From: Euglena gracilis
Lineage: Eukaryota > Euglenida > Euglenophyceae > Euglenales
Direction of reading: 5' to 3'
DNA: 64,000 nucleotides
Assembly (NCBI GenBank): GCA_039621445.1
Contig: CP154956.1
Coordinates: forward strand, 54,901,419 to 54,965,418
Below the pieces are notes generated by a model that saw nothing but the letters and a program-made list of their open reading frames with translations, ran no database searches and was not told the origin of the DNA. This document shows, one piece after another, positions 1-10,003 of this stretch. A program made the position numbers and the translations under genes. Numbering within the stretch: the first letter of the stretch is position 1; every line of letters begins with the position of its first letter.

Positions 1-428
1 CGCCTTCGGCGCATGAAAAAAAAATTTCCCCGGACCCAAATGCTCAATTAAGGGGGGGGGTCAAATAAAGGGGGGGGGTGGTAGTGGCATCACTTGTCAC
101 AGACGGCTCCTGGTTCTGGCCTGGGGGGGGTAGTGGGGGTCGACCATGGTCGGCCCACGGTCGCTCTCGGTCGGGGGGGGGGGGTAGTGGGGGGGGTCGA
201 CCGAGGTGACCGTGGGGGTCGACCGAGGGCAACCATGGTCGACCCCCCCACTCCATAACCGCGACCCGAAAATAACAAAATCCCTTATGTTACCAAACGG
301 TTTTGGGGGGAAATCCCTTTTTGTTGCTCAACTGTTCGAGGGCCCCAAATTCACAAAATCCCTTGTGTTACCAAACCGTTTTGGGGGGCAAATCCCTTTT
401 TGTTGCTCAACCGTTCGAGGGCCCCAAA

Positions 429-668
429 CAGGCTTCTTTTTAAGACCCCCGGGGGGGGGAGGGGGGGTCCCCCCCCACCCACCCAGGGTGGCGCGGGACC
501 CCCCCGGGGGGGGGGGGGTCCGGGGACCCCCCCAAAATCGGGCCCGTTAAAGGCAATTTTCAAAAATTTTCGGCGCTTCGCGCCGAAAAGGTATACCCAG
601 CGCCTCCGGCGCGGGACCCCCCCCCCCCGCCCCGGGGGGGGGGGGCAGGTGACTTAAAAAGAAGCCTG
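429..668. mobile_element. hAT-like MITE, family A (CAGGCTTCTTTTTAAG ends)
   Basis: The element starts CAGGCTTCTTTTTAAG and ends CTTAAAAAGAAGCCTG, giving near-perfect terminal inverted repeats. It is flanked by perfect 8-bp direct repeats GCCCCAAA (421-428 and 669-676). The 8-bp duplication and CAG terminus are typical of hAT transposons. The 240-bp interior has no ORF; it holds C/G homopolymers, the mini-hairpin CGGCGCTTCGCGCCG near 570 and a second at about 600. It sits inside a unit of the 79-bp array, so it is younger than the array. Confidence 0.92.
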
Positions 669-1124
669 GCCCCAAAATAACAAAATCCCTTGTGTTACCA
701 AACCGTTTTGGGGGGCATCTCCCTTTTTGTTGCTCAACTGTTCGAGGGCCCCAAAATAACAAAATCCCTTGTGTTACCAAACCGGTTTGGGGGGGCAAAT
801 CCCTTTTTGTTGCTCAACTGTTCGAGGGCACCAAAATAACAAAATCCCTTGTGTTACCAAACCGTTTTGGGGGGGCAAATCCCTTTTTGTTGCTCAACTG
901 TTCGAGGGCCCCAAAATAACAAAATCCCTTGTGTTACCAAACCGTTTTGGGGGGCAAATCCCTTTTTGTTGCTCAACTGTTCGAGGGCCCCAAATTAACA
1001 AAATCCCTTGTGTTACCAAACCGTTTTGGGGGGCAAATCCCTTTTTGTTGCTCAACCGTTCAAGGGCCCCAAGGGGGTGGGCCGGGTCACGGGGGGGGGT
1101 CACGGGGGGGGGGTCACGGGGGGG

Positions 1125-1173
1125 ATATGGCCTTTTGCAGACCCCAAAATCGGGGGTCCGCAAAAGGCCATAT
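1125..1173. repeat. 21-bp-arm hairpin
   Basis: Left arm ATATGGCCTTTTGCAGACCC(C) at 1125-1145 pairs with the right arm at 1153-1173 with one mismatch and a 7-nt loop. It lies in the G-rich spacer that interrupts the 79-bp array. No coding role is apparent. Confidence 0.8.
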
Positions 1174-1390
1174 CCGTGCAAAAGGCAAATACGTGCGTTT
1201 GCGGACCCCAAAATCGAGGGGTGTTCAAATTCGGGTCACGGGGGGGTCACGGGGACGACACCCCCCAAGATAACAAAATCCCTTGTGTTACCAAACCGGT
1301 TTGGGGGGCAAATCCCTTTTTGTTGCTCAAACTGTTCGAGGGCCCCAAATTAACAAAATCCCTTGGTTTACCAAACCGTTTTTGTGTCCC

Positions 1391-2367
1391 ATCCCCCCCC
1401 CTACCCTCTAACCCACGGTCGCCCCCTCGGAAGGGGCAGGGCTGACGTTTTTGTTTTAAAACAAAGCAAAAAAACTTTCATGAATAAAAAACGGTTTAAA
1501 AACGGTTTTTTGTTTCAAAAAAGGGTGTTTTTTTTTAAATAAAACACTGCAAATAGGAAAAAAAACTTGTTTAAAAACACTTGTTTTTAAACAAGTGTTT
1601 TTAAACAAGTGTTTTTAAACGGTGGACCCCAGGGGGGTCCACCGTGGCGGACAGCCGGAATTTCCCAAAGGAAAATTCATTGGTTTGATTCGGCATGCCG
1701 TGCCGAGGGGGTTGGCTGACCACGGGGGGGGGTGGTTGCCGGACCTCCTTCACTTCAACTTCAATCTCTGTTCTTCACCCACAACTTCAATCCAGCCTTG
1801 GGTGCACCCCCCTAAAAATGCCCAAAAACTTACATTTCATTTTTGACATGGCCGCCAGGGACCAATCCTCAGCAACTGCCACTCCCCCCCCTCCTCCCAC
1901 TGTGCCTAGCTTCCTCAAAAAAAAGCTACGAAAAAATCGGGACTTTCTTGAGCCCAAAAATGGCCAAAAATGACCATTTTCAGGCATAAAATGGCAAATT
2001 TGGGGGCCACGCTCTTCAGGCGCGCCCATTTTTTTGTCAAAAATGGCCCCAAAAATGGCCAAAAATGACCACTTTTTTGGACCGGAAAATCACTGGTTTT
2101 AGGGGGCGCGCCGCCCACGCGGCCGCCCTCAAACCTCCCCCCCCCCCCCACCATGCCTGGCCTCCATTGTCTAATCGGGCCTCCCGGGAGCAAGTCGGTG
2201 GGACAATAAGGGGGGGGGGGGTAGTGGTGGTGGCTACCACCAAAAAAAATGTGCCTAACCCTTGGACATCTGTCGTTGGTGGTCGGCCCAACCTCCAGTG
2301 GTTTCGAACATTTGTTTGAGTTGAGTTTGGGGAAAGGCAAAAGGAGCAAAAACATCCATGAACCCAC
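1391..2367. other. No gene recognised; AT-rich inverted repeat and unique sequence
   Basis: The interval begins with AT-rich sequence containing an inverted repeat of AAACACTTGTTTTTAAACAA type at about 1565-1620. A G/C-homopolymer region follows. A segment near 2165-2215 reads CGGGCCTCCCGGGAGCAAGT and GGGACAATAAGGGGGG, which is also found at 6165-6213, so it is a remnant of that transposon family. Further exons of the minus-strand dehydrogenase would be expected here if the intron is short, but I could not identify one. Confidence 0.5.
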
Positions 2368-2696
2368 CTGATATCTCGTCGTCTCTGCGGATGACCCAAG
2401 GCCTAAATCATCTCTTTCAAGAAGGCAAACGCTCAGTCCCCTTGAAGCAGCATCCAATGCAACCCCTCCGCCAACTACCCCACCACCAAGTACAACAATA
2501 TCGAATTCTTTTCCTTCATTGGAAAGGAGCTTCAATTTGTTGATGTTTTCCATTCTCGATGGAAGATTTGGTAGTGGCTTTGCAGTAGACTTTCGACGAA
2601 GGGATCGCTTCTCTCCATCCTTCTGCTTTAAGAATTCACGGCCGACAAGGAAAAGAAGCCCAACAGAAATAAGACGACGGGAAAGCGTCAAAGTCT
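2368..2696 (-). CDS. FAD-dependent glycerol-3-phosphate dehydrogenase-like, N-terminal exon (partial)
   Basis: The minus-strand exon encodes a basic/hydrophobic leader (LSRRLISVGLLFLVGREFLK) that could be a mitochondrial presequence. It is followed by a dinucleotide-binding Rossmann unit: FDIVVLGGGVVGGGVALDAA, SRGLSVCLLERDDLGLGSSA. GxGxxG spacing, the DAASRG segment and the acidic residue ending strand 2 match the FAD-binding start of GlpD/GPD2-type glycerol-3-phosphate dehydrogenases, which oxidise glycerol 3-phosphate at the mitochondrial inner membrane and pass electrons to quinone. The upstream boundary has a long pyrimidine tract and TAG or CAG just before the coding start; no in-frame ATG precedes the leader, so a short first exon probably lies further upstream. 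The downstream end is CAG|GTGGGT at 2368. Catalytic and C-terminal exons were not found. Other DAO-family oxidoreductases remain possible. Confidence 0.72.
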
Positions 2697-2705
2697 TCTG
2701 AACCT

Positions 2706-2948
2706 ATGCAAAAAAAAAGAAAGACCACGATTCCCCCCAAGGAACTGGTACCCGTGGATCCATTTCATAACGAGATTGCTCAGCAACTCCTACTAACTGA
2801 CTTCATCAACAATCACGCCAAAAAACAAATCAACGATTTGAAAAAGGACACTGTGGAGATGAGAGAAAGAGACACAGTGTCGTCGGAATTTGTTCCGACG
2901 ACACTTCAATTTCACGTCATGATCTCACGGAATCTTCCTTATTTCTGA
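2706..2948 (+). CDS. Small ORF of unknown function, divergent from the dehydrogenase exon
   Basis: An ATG-initiated 80-codon frame starts MQKKRKTTIPPKELVPVDPF and continues with a charged stretch (INDLKKDTVEMRERDTVSSE). Composition is protein-like, but no family is recognised. Its start is only 10-15 bp from the minus-strand dehydrogenase exon, and it covers the pyrimidine tract that probably serves as that exon's splice acceptor. Both being real first exons is therefore unlikely. It may be chance, an exon of an overlapping gene, or part of the dehydrogenase intron. Confidence 0.25.
   Translation: MQKKRKTTIPPKELVPVDPFHNEIAQQLLLTDFINNHAKKQINDLKKDTVEMRERDTVSSEFVPTTLQFHVMISRNLPYF
2877..2904. 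repeat. Perfect 12-bp hairpin
   Basis: GTGTCGTCGGAA (2877-2888) is followed by the loop TTTG and then TTCCGACGACAC (2893-2904), a perfect 12-bp stem. It could fold in RNA from either strand. No U-tract follows, so a terminator role is not supported. Confidence 0.75.
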
Positions 2949-3763
2949 CAAGTAAATTCAGTGTTCCCTGGGCTGACAGGTGCAGAACAGTCAAATTTCT
3001 GGACTCAGCATTTTAAGGTGCTTCTTGAAACCTCAGACACCAAGACACCAAACGTTTCTCCCCCTGACGATCTGGGGAATCGGACACGACACGAGGTGAT
3101 GAAGCCACCTTTGATTTTTCTCACACCCAAGCATTTGAGGATGTGGTTTGTTGCAAACCCGGCTGTTTTCGACGCATTTGGCGTTGTGCACTGTGGACAC
3201 CTTTCACTTGCACCTTGTCATCTTACCACGACGGAGGATTGGCAGGGGGTTTGCGCCCCCTCCTGGAGAAGTTCACCAGCGAACAGGTTGGGTGCAGGCT
3301 TTTTTTTTAAAGAAGTGGGCACCCCCCCCCCCCCGGGGGGTGGGTGCTGTGGGGGGTGGGGGCACTTTCGATCCACGGGTCGGGTTTTGCGGTGGGCAGT
3401 GCTCTCACCCCCCCCCCCCCGCACCTAGGCGCTGGGGCCAGAAAATGGCCATTTTCAAAGGTAATTTGGCTGGGGGGGGTTTACGTCTGAATTTTGGCTG
3501 ATAAATGCCAACCCTGTGGATTTTTGGCTTTTTTGGGCATTTTGGGGGGGTCCAGCTGCCAGCTGGGTTTGCCGGACCCCCCCCCCCCTCTCATTGCTCA
3601 AGGTGTGTCAGACCCCCCAGGGATGACTGGCTTTTTCAGAGTGGTCTTGGCCTCTTTTTTTGTCCACATGAGTCACCTTTTGGCTCTGTTAAAATCGGAC
3701 ATCCCGGGGGGGCCTGGGGGGGGGGCAGGAGGCCGGGTTGGGGGAGGGACTCGGGGGACTCAC
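2949..3763. other. No gene recognised; truncated family A element and G/C homopolymers
   Basis: At 3295 the sequence GCAGGCTTTTTTTTTAAAGA resembles the left terminus of the family A transposons. It is followed by the C/G-rich interior seen at 8590-8760 and 33060-33120. No matching right end or target duplication was found nearby, so this is a truncated or rearranged copy. Elsewhere there is unique sequence and runs of 10-15 C. Confidence 0.5.
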
Positions 3764-3958
3764 TTTGGGGGGGGGTCAAAGTGGCCAACCTCCAGGCACC
3801 ACGGGACCCCAAAATGGCCGCTCTGGGGGAGGGGACACTTTGGGGCTCAATTTTTGGGCTTCGACGCCTTCAGCTCCCAAAAAAAGTGGCTGCTTTGAGG
3901 GGGGTAAACCAAATTTGCCAAAAAAAATTGGCCACTGACACTTTGATGGGGGGGTGAG
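3764..3958. mobile_element. Copy of the TCAAAGTGGCCA element, interrupted at its right end
   Basis: About 195 bp matches the intact element at 10619-10816: TCAAAGTGGCCAACCTCCAG, then GGCACCACGGGACCCCAAAA, and near the right end TTGGCCACTGACACTTTGAT and GGGGGGGTGAG. The family A MITE at 3959-4181 has inserted in its right terminus, duplicating GGGGTGAG. The order of events is therefore readable: this element came first, the MITE second. Confidence 0.75.
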
Positions 3959-4181
3959 CAGGCTTCTTTTTAAGTCAGAAGACCCCCCCCCCCGGGGGGT
4001 CCCGCGCCAGAGACGCCGGGTATACCTTTTCAGCGCTTTGCGCCGAAATTTTCTGAAATTTGCCTTTAACGGGCCCAATTTGGGGGGGGGTCCCTGTCCC
4101 CCCCCTCCTCTGGGGGGGTCCCACGCCGCCCTGGGTGGTTGGGGGGACCCTCCCCCCCCCGGGGTCTTAAAAAGAAGCCTG
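3959..4181. mobile_element. hAT-like MITE, family A
   Basis: Ends are CAGGCTTCTTTTTAAG and CTTAAAAAGAAGCCTG, with perfect 8-bp duplications GGGGTGAG at 3951-3958 and 4182-4189. The interior resembles the 429-668 copy but in inverse orientation: the GGTATACC motif and the CAGCGCTTTGCGCCG mini-hairpin lie near 4018-4048. There is no coding capacity. Confidence 0.92.
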
Positions 4182-4189
4182 GGGGTGAG

Positions 4190-5172
4190 GGTTGCTGCAG
4201 TCCACCCCCCTCCGGGGGGCCTGAGCTGCCTGCTTCCCGAAATTCCAGGGCACCGATTTTTTGGGTCAAAATATCCTTCAGCACCTTCAGTACTAAAGGA
4301 ACTTTTCTTTGGGCGATGCTGCTCGAGGACCCTGCAAGCCCCCCAAGGCAACCCACCGAGAGACAAAAGGCGTATTTGTCGTAGCACCTTTGGTTCCCCA
4401 GCCTACGCTGGGCTCCTGGCGAAATCGCAAGGAGTTCCCTGCTGATGGCAGCAGATGGTGGACTGGGGGGGTACTTGTTCGCTGCACACCAAAATTTTTA
4501 CAAGTCGGTTGCCCTCAAGCCGTATTTGAAGGGTTGGGGGCTGGGTTTTGCTTTTGGGGGTTGGTGTGAGGCCACATGACTTTTGACTGACTTTGACCCC
4601 AATGGTGTATCCCCCGTGACCCCCCCCCCCCCCCCGCGACTCATACACCCCCCAAGCAGACTGTGGGGGAGGAAAGGGGGAAAAGGACAAACGCCCTTAC
4701 GGCACCTGAACCCTAACGGCACCTTTGCCTCGGGCCATTCCCTTGTGGGGGCAAAAATGTCGGCTTTATTTTTCTTTCTCCATGCCAGTTGTCCGCCTTT
4801 GGGACCACTGCCCTGCCCAAGGTACGGCAGGGCCAAATCCTGAACCCTGCCCAAAGCTAATATGGGAATCCACCAAAAATCCTGGCCGCATGCTGACCCC
4901 TTTGACGAACTTCTGCCCGCCACGTCACATATGGCATAAAGTGGAGCCCCCACACTTAAGCGTGGGGTACTGTGGGGGGTATGTGTGGGGGGGGTGCCAA
5001 ATCTGAGGTTTGCGAGTTTGTCGGATGTGTGTAGTATGCGGATTGCGAGCAAAAAAATCCTTTTTTGTGGGCATTTTCACGTGGCGGGGGACAAATGACA
5101 AAATCCCTTTATGTTGGCAAAATACTCAGGGGGCAAAGTCCTTTTGACTGGTTATATTTTAAACCGGCAGGT
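4190..5172. other. No gene recognised
   Basis: Mostly unique sequence with short G/C homopolymers. Several frames are open for 60-180 codons on both strands, but they are overlapping, proline/glycine-rich and without family resemblance or consistent splice context. I see no RNA gene. A small fragment near 5095 (GACAAATGACAAAATCCCTT) recalls the 79-bp repeat at the window start. Confidence 0.45.
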
Positions 5173-6030
5173 TTAAGTTCAGGACAGAACCGGCGTCCCC
5201 CCCCACGGGTTTTCCAGACGCCGGTTCTGTCCTAAAACCCGGTGTTAGGAACACCGGTTCTGTCCAAAACCCGGCGTCCGGTTTTCATTCCTAAAAAATG
5301 TCACCAAAAGTGCCCAAAAATGGCCCTAAGGTCGTGATATGACTGTTTTAACCATGCAGGACAATGAAGTTTGCCATTTGGGGACCAGGGTGGATATCCA
5401 ATTTTGGTGAAAATTGGCCCAGTTTTGGAAATAGAGCACCGTACAGCGTGGAAAGGTCTGATGAGCACCGCTGGTCGTCTGTTGAAAAGGGCTTTCGATC
5501 GAGGGGTAACTTGGTACCCTAACGCCGCACGCAGCCCGAGATACGCTCGTGATCGTGGGATCGGCCAGAATCTGAGTCGAAATTTGTGGTGACTTTTGGT
5601 GATATTTGGTTTAAGATGCTGGCTAAACCTCACAGTAACGATTTTTCTCTTCGAATCGACCACCTGAGGGGTCCTGGGGGGCACCAGAATTGTGAAATTA
5701 GGATTTCACAGTGACAGGAAACAAGAGCACCAAGCGGCGTGGCTGAATTTGGTGGTGATCGCCAGTCGTCTGATGAAAAGAGCTTTCGATCGAGGGGTGA
5801 GTTTGTACCTGAACGTTTGACACAGCCAGGGATTCTCGCAATCGCCAATGCAAAGTGGCGTGATATTTCAGATTAGTGGTCGGAGATTGGTCCTGGGAGT
5901 GTCCTTTGACCGAAGGTCGGGGACGCCGGTTCTGTCCTGAACCCGGCGTCTCTAAAACGCCGCTTTAAACAGGGGGGGGGGGGGGGCGGACGCCGGTTCT
6001 GTCCAAAACCCGGCGTCCGCCCCCCCCCCT
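5173..6030. repeat. Repeat unit bounded by GACGCCGGTTCTGTCC hairpins
   Basis: GGACAGAACCGGCGTC at 5181 faces GACGCCGGTTCTGTCC at 5216, and related copies occur near 5252, 5922 and 5988. These form foldback clusters at both ends of the segment. Between them, 5330-5600 is closely similar, in inverse orientation, to 10225-10405. The layout suggests a composite element with hairpin termini; I could not find a clear target duplication. Confidence 0.6.
5330..5684 (-). repeat. Dispersed repeat, inverse copy of 10140-10405
   Basis: Read on the minus strand, this segment and 10140-10405 on the plus strand share a frame with stretches such as RFWP, AYLGLRA, LGYQVTPR and KALFNRRPAV. Both copies stay open across the shared part. 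Conservation of the frame could reflect a former protein or merely recent duplication. The product matches nothing I recognise, and neither copy has a supported start. Confidence 0.6.
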
Positions 6031-6041
6031 TTTTTGCAGTA

Positions 6042-6215
6042 CCCTCCCCCCCCTTCCCCCCCCCCCCTTTATTGTCCCTGGGCCCCGGCCGACGGGGTTT
6101 TTTTGGCCCGGCCAATGAAATTCCTTTGGTACCCCTTTATTGTCCCCCCCCCCTTCATTGTCCGGTCGGGCCTCCCGGGGGCAGGTCGGTGGGACAATAA
6201 GGGGGGGGGGGGTGG
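6042..6215. mobile_element. TA-flanked MITE with C/G-run termini (TTTATTGTCC family)
   Basis: TA at 6040-6041 is followed by CCCTCCCCCCC and then CCCTTTATTGTCCC. The right end reads GGGACAATAAGGGGGG, GGTGG, then TA at 6216-6217. TA duplication is the Tc1/mariner signature, but the terminal repeats here are partly homopolymer, which weakens the assignment. A second partial copy of the right half lies at 2165-2215. Confidence 0.6.
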
Positions 6216-6280
6216 TAGACTGGGTCATTAGGCCATTTGACTGGGTTGTCCTTGCCTCCATATGGAAAATCTCATGGGCA

Positions 6281-6924
6281 GCGTAAGATTCGGTACTTGT
6301 CTGTTATCGCACGACATACCCCCCCCCTTTTGGTTATCGCACGACACCTTATTTTTGGTCTTATGGGGTTATTTGAAGGAGTAGGGTTAGGTGCGCAAAT
6401 GCCATTTTGCGCTACATGGCCATGTTGCGCAACATGGCCATGTAGCGCAACGTGGCCATGTAGCGGAACGTGGCCTGTGCGCACCTAACCCTGCTCCTTA
6501 AAAATACCCCATAAGACCAAAAATAGGGTGTCGTGCGATAACCAAAAGGGGGGGGGCCCGGATCTGGCCTGGGGGGGGGGGGTTGTGGGCAGACCCTAGG
6601 GTCTGCCCACGGTCGCCAAAGGTCGCCAAAGGTCGCTATGGGTATTTCCTACTCAGTCTTTTTTGCATTGTAGCGGCGTAGGCAACTGTTCCAGGGCCCT
6701 AAAAAAAAAAAATCCCTTGTGTGTGCAACACCTTTTGTGTGTATGTTGCGCTAATTTGCCGTGGAGCGCATTTTTTGACATCGACCTGCCCACGACCTTT
6801 GGCGACCATGGCGACCTTTGGCGACCCTAGGGTCTGCCCACAACCCCCCCCCCCCAGGCCAAATCTACCCCCCAAAAGGGGGGGGGTATGTCGTGCGATA
6901 ACAGACAAGTACCTAAGATTCTGC
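6281..6924. repeat. Nested foldback, about 640 bp
   Basis: The outer arms are near 6295-6330 (GTCTGTTATCGCACGACATA) and 6885-6910 in inverse orientation. A complete inner hairpin occupies about 6331-6553: GGTTATCGCACGACACC faces GGTGTCGTGCGATAACC around a core of alternating GCGCAACATGGCCATG palindromes. A middle pair, CTAGGGTCTGCCCAC near 6596 and 6829, continues the outer arms inward. The pattern is an inverted-repeat element into which a related one has inserted. No ORF. Confidence 0.8.
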
Positions 6925-7204
6925 TAAAACGTGGCCAAAAATGGATTGTTCTCGCAATTTTTTGTGTATTCACCCCGATTGGGGGTTTTGGAGCCATTTT
7001 GGTGGGTTTTGCCGGTTTTGGGATGATTTGGACAGACAATTTTTTGAGGGGGGGGGGCTTAAGAGTTGGAGTCGGGGGGGGGGCTTAGAGTGGTTGGCCG
7101 ATTCGTTTGCCGACCACCCATTACCCCCCCCCCCCCCCTGTCTCGCCAACTAGCCACCGTTTGGAGGTTCGGGGGTGGGGGGGGGGGGCTGTGAACCCCC
7201 CCCC

Positions 7205-7580
7205 CCCGGTGAAGTTCACCGGTGAACATTCACCGGGGGGGAGGGGGGGGTACTTTCGGCGGTGAAGTTCACCGGTGAAGTTCACCGGTGAACTTCACCG
7301 TTTTGATGGTTGGGGGTGAAATTTTCATGGGTAAAATTTTGCTCCTTTCCTCTCAAAATGGTCATTTTGAGGTTGATGCTTCATGGAATTTTATCGAAAT
7401 TTCCGAAAACTTGCCCAAAATGCCATTTTTGGCCATTTTTGGCCAAAAAGGTACTCTCTTGGTGAACTTCACCGGTGAAGTTCACCGATGGGTTAGGCAG
7501 AGGGGGGGGGGAGGGGGTCCGGGACCCCCGGTGAACTTTCAAACGGTGAACTTCACCATAGGGGGGGGGGGTCAAAATGA
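7205..7580. repeat. Cluster of GGTGAACTTCACC palindromes
   Basis: GGTGAAGTTCACCGGTGAAC and its variants occur at about 7208-7238, 7259-7300, 7462-7488 and 7530-7557. Each unit is a near-perfect palindrome, so the cluster can fold in many registers. Poly-G runs separate the units. Open frames across this segment follow from the repeat periodicity. Confidence 0.75.
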
Positions 7581-8935
7581 CCAAAGTCTACTGCCTGATC
7601 TCCATTGGGCTAGTCGCCCAACCAATTCGGAAGTCGGCCGACTACCCACCACCCCCGGTATTTGTTCGCTACATGACCGTCACCAAGAATTTTACAAGTC
7701 GGTTCCCTTTGGAGTGGCACAGGAGAGATGGCGTAAAGTGGAGCCCCCACAGCACCCCACAGTACTTTTGGCCAACGTAAAAGGGATTTTGTTATTTGAG
7801 GGGGGGGTGCGGGGGGGGGCAGTAGCCCCCGCCCATGTCAGAATGCCCGCAAACTTCCGGGCAACTTCCGTCCCATGTTTTCACGCTGCTTGTTACCATG
7901 CCACCCCCCCCCCCCCCGAGCTATTCCCATCGGGGGGACAGGGACAGGGTCTTGTTGGCTTGACGACCGCCACCCAAAAAAAATCCGGTTACCCTGAGGT
8001 GGCACGTGATTTTCATCATCAAAATTTTTAACAACCAGTGGCCTCAAACGTTGCCCCCCCCCCCCCCCCCCGGAGGTCACAAATGTTTTGGAAATAAAAA
8101 AACAACGATTTTGGTTTTTTCCAGACCTCTGTGAAGACAACTGTTATCAAAAGTTTCTCCAAACAGAATTTTGTGTGCGGCTGCTGTTTTCCGAGGTTGT
8201 GGTTCAGTTAAAACGTTTTTTTTTTCCAAAAGCGGAATTGCGGTTCAAACCCGTTTGATGGTGCAAAACGGGGGGCGCCGTTTGTGAGAAATGCATTTCC
8301 CAAAGCCGGATGTTTGGAGAAAGACAGGTTGATGAACTTGTCAGCTCCGCACTGGTAGAAGAATCCAAAGGTTCAGATCTTTGTTGAGAAAGATAAAGGG
8401 AAGGAAACCAAAATTGCCAAAACTAAACGGCTTGTTGGTGACCACTCCAAGCTGACAGTCAAAACCGTCCCGCATGTGCATGTTGGGTTATTGTGACCTG
8501 GGGGTCATTGGTGTCGGAACTGGGGGGGGGGTGGGGGGTGCCCCCCAAGATTTTTTTGATCCCAGGAATTTTTGGCCCATTCTTGACATAAAGGAAGTGT
8601 GAGCCCCCCCTTGTATGGACGGGCAGGGGGGGGGGCAGGGCACTTTCGACCCCCCGGGGGGTTGGGTTTTGGTGTGGATGGTGCTACACAGCACACCACC
8701 AGCGCCGAATCAGGGGGGAGTGTGTCTGGGCAGGCACCCCGGGTTGGTAAAAAGAAGCCTGCTCCAGGGGCACATTTGGTCTGGCAGACACCTTCAGAGA
8801 CAATGTGCATTTTCTGAGATTTTCTTGACCCAAAATCTCGCCCCGGCGAAATGGCAAAGTCGAAACTGGGGGGCGGGATGACTAATTCTGGTTTGGACCC
8901 CTTGTCGGCTGGATAATTCGGGTCTCAGGAAGCCA
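7581..8935. other. No gene recognised; transposon ends only
   Basis: At 7895 TTACCATGCC, a long C run and GAGCTATTCCCAT form a left terminus of the CCATGCC TA-flanked family; no partner was found nearby. At 8740-8764, GTTGGTAAAAAGAAGCCTG is a family A right terminus without an identified left end. The remaining sequence (8100-8500) is ordinary base composition without a supported exon. Confidence 0.45.
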
Positions 8936-9095
8936 GCACCCTGTCGCTCGTGACTGGGAAAATACTCTGGGAATGGGTCATGTTGATAATCTGCGGTTTT
9001 TATGACCCACCCAGGGGTATTTCTGCCCCCCCTCTTTTCCCCAGTGGTGAGCTTCGCTCTTCTCTAAAGAGATAAGAGCTCAGCGACCTTCCCAT
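8936..9095. repeat. Dispersed AGCTTCGCTCTT/AAGAGCTCAGCGACC module, diverged copy
   Basis: A module with GTGATAATC-like sequence, a G/C run, then GAGCTTCGCTCTTCTC and GATAAGAGCTCAGCGACC recurs at 18050-18215, 19300-19440, 21500-21652 and 23590-23746. The CTTCGCTCTTA and TAAGAGCTC parts are inverted, giving a small hairpin. This is the most diverged of the five copies. Confidence 0.7.
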
Positions 9096-10003
9096 GTCAG
9101 ACCCCCCCCCCCCGGATTTTGGCTCCTGATGGGGTCTTCTTTGGGGGGGGGGACACCGTCAATGAATTAGTTGGCCTACGGCCTCCTGGCTGGGGGCACC
9201 CCCGCCCCCAATTACAAATCCATTTGTGTGTAAGGCGGAGCTTCCATCCCTGACCCCAGCTCTCACCCTGACCGGCAGGGCTGTACGAGAATCCCCAAAA
9301 ATTTATTGGTGGTGGGTGAGGGGTGGTCCGACCCGCCAGGCTCTCTCGTATTTCCAGGGGCGCGGGCGCCGATTTTTCGGTCAACTTTTCCTTCAGCACC
9401 AAAGGTTTTTTCTTTGCATGAGTGCACCAAGCCTGGTGGGGGGGGGTCGAACCCCAACCCCACCTTTCGGGGGTTGAGCCCCCGCATCTCCCCCCCGTGC
9501 CCCCCCCGTCCCCACCAAGTGGCGGTGTCCTTTTTTGTAAAGGCTTTTCTGCAATGTCCTGGCATGCTCGCTTTGATGAAGAGGAAGAGGGAGAAGGAGA
9601 AAGCAAGGCTAGATGGTAAATCGAAAAACGGTTAACCGCTTGTGACCCCCCAGGTAATCGTGGGTCGGGGGGACAATTAACCATGGTTCTTCGAAAAACG
9701 GTTAATCGCTTGTGGCCCCCCAATTAATCAGTTCTTTTTTTTTGGCAGAAAGCAAATGTTCCCACAGCGGGGACGGGAACAGTACTGACAGGGCACTTTT
9801 TGTAAAGGATTCTTGGAAGAGAGAGAGAGAGAGGAGAGAGAAAAGGGAATTTCTTGAAGAGGAGAGAGAAAAGGGAATCTCTTTTCTTGGTTGGTTTCAG
9901 GTGCTCTTATTCCCGTCAAACTCCAAACCAACGCCAAATTGGATGCCGGGGAGGTACAATTTTCTACACACAAATTGTGGCTGAGCCCAGATTTCAGCCT
10001 AAA
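9096..10003. other. No gene recognised
   Basis: C/G homopolymers to 9530, then a purine-rich tract. A direct repeat TCGAAAAACGGTTAA occurs at 9618 and 9691. A GAGAGAGAGAGGAGAGAGAA low-complexity tract lies at 9818-9870. Long minus-strand frames at 9100-9720 are proline/serine-rich and without splice or family support. Confidence 0.45.

Larger units (their letters stand above)
264..1390. repeat. 79-bp tandem repeat array, nine copies
   Basis: Nine copies of a unit of about 79 bp are visible. Each has the core AACAAAATCCCTTGTGTTAC, then AAACCGTTTTGGGGGGCAAA, then TTTTTGTTGCTCAACTGTTC and GAGGGCCCC. Copies begin near 270, 350, 674, 754, 834, 912, 991, 1270 and 1350 and differ at a few bases. 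The array is interrupted by a transposon at 429-668 and by a G-rich segment at 1072-1268. All three frames of the unit stay open over several copies, so the apparent proteins here are periodic artefacts. Noncoding satellite-like DNA. Confidence 0.93.

Noticed and set aside
769-1445. ORFs with repeating CCSTVRGPQNNKIPCVTKP-type peptides
   Set aside because: They are direct products of the 79-bp tandem repeat in several frames.
5173-5290. Rho-independent terminators at the GC-rich hairpins
   Set aside because: The window is eukaryotic in character, and the hairpins are inverted copies of a repeat without following T-tracts.
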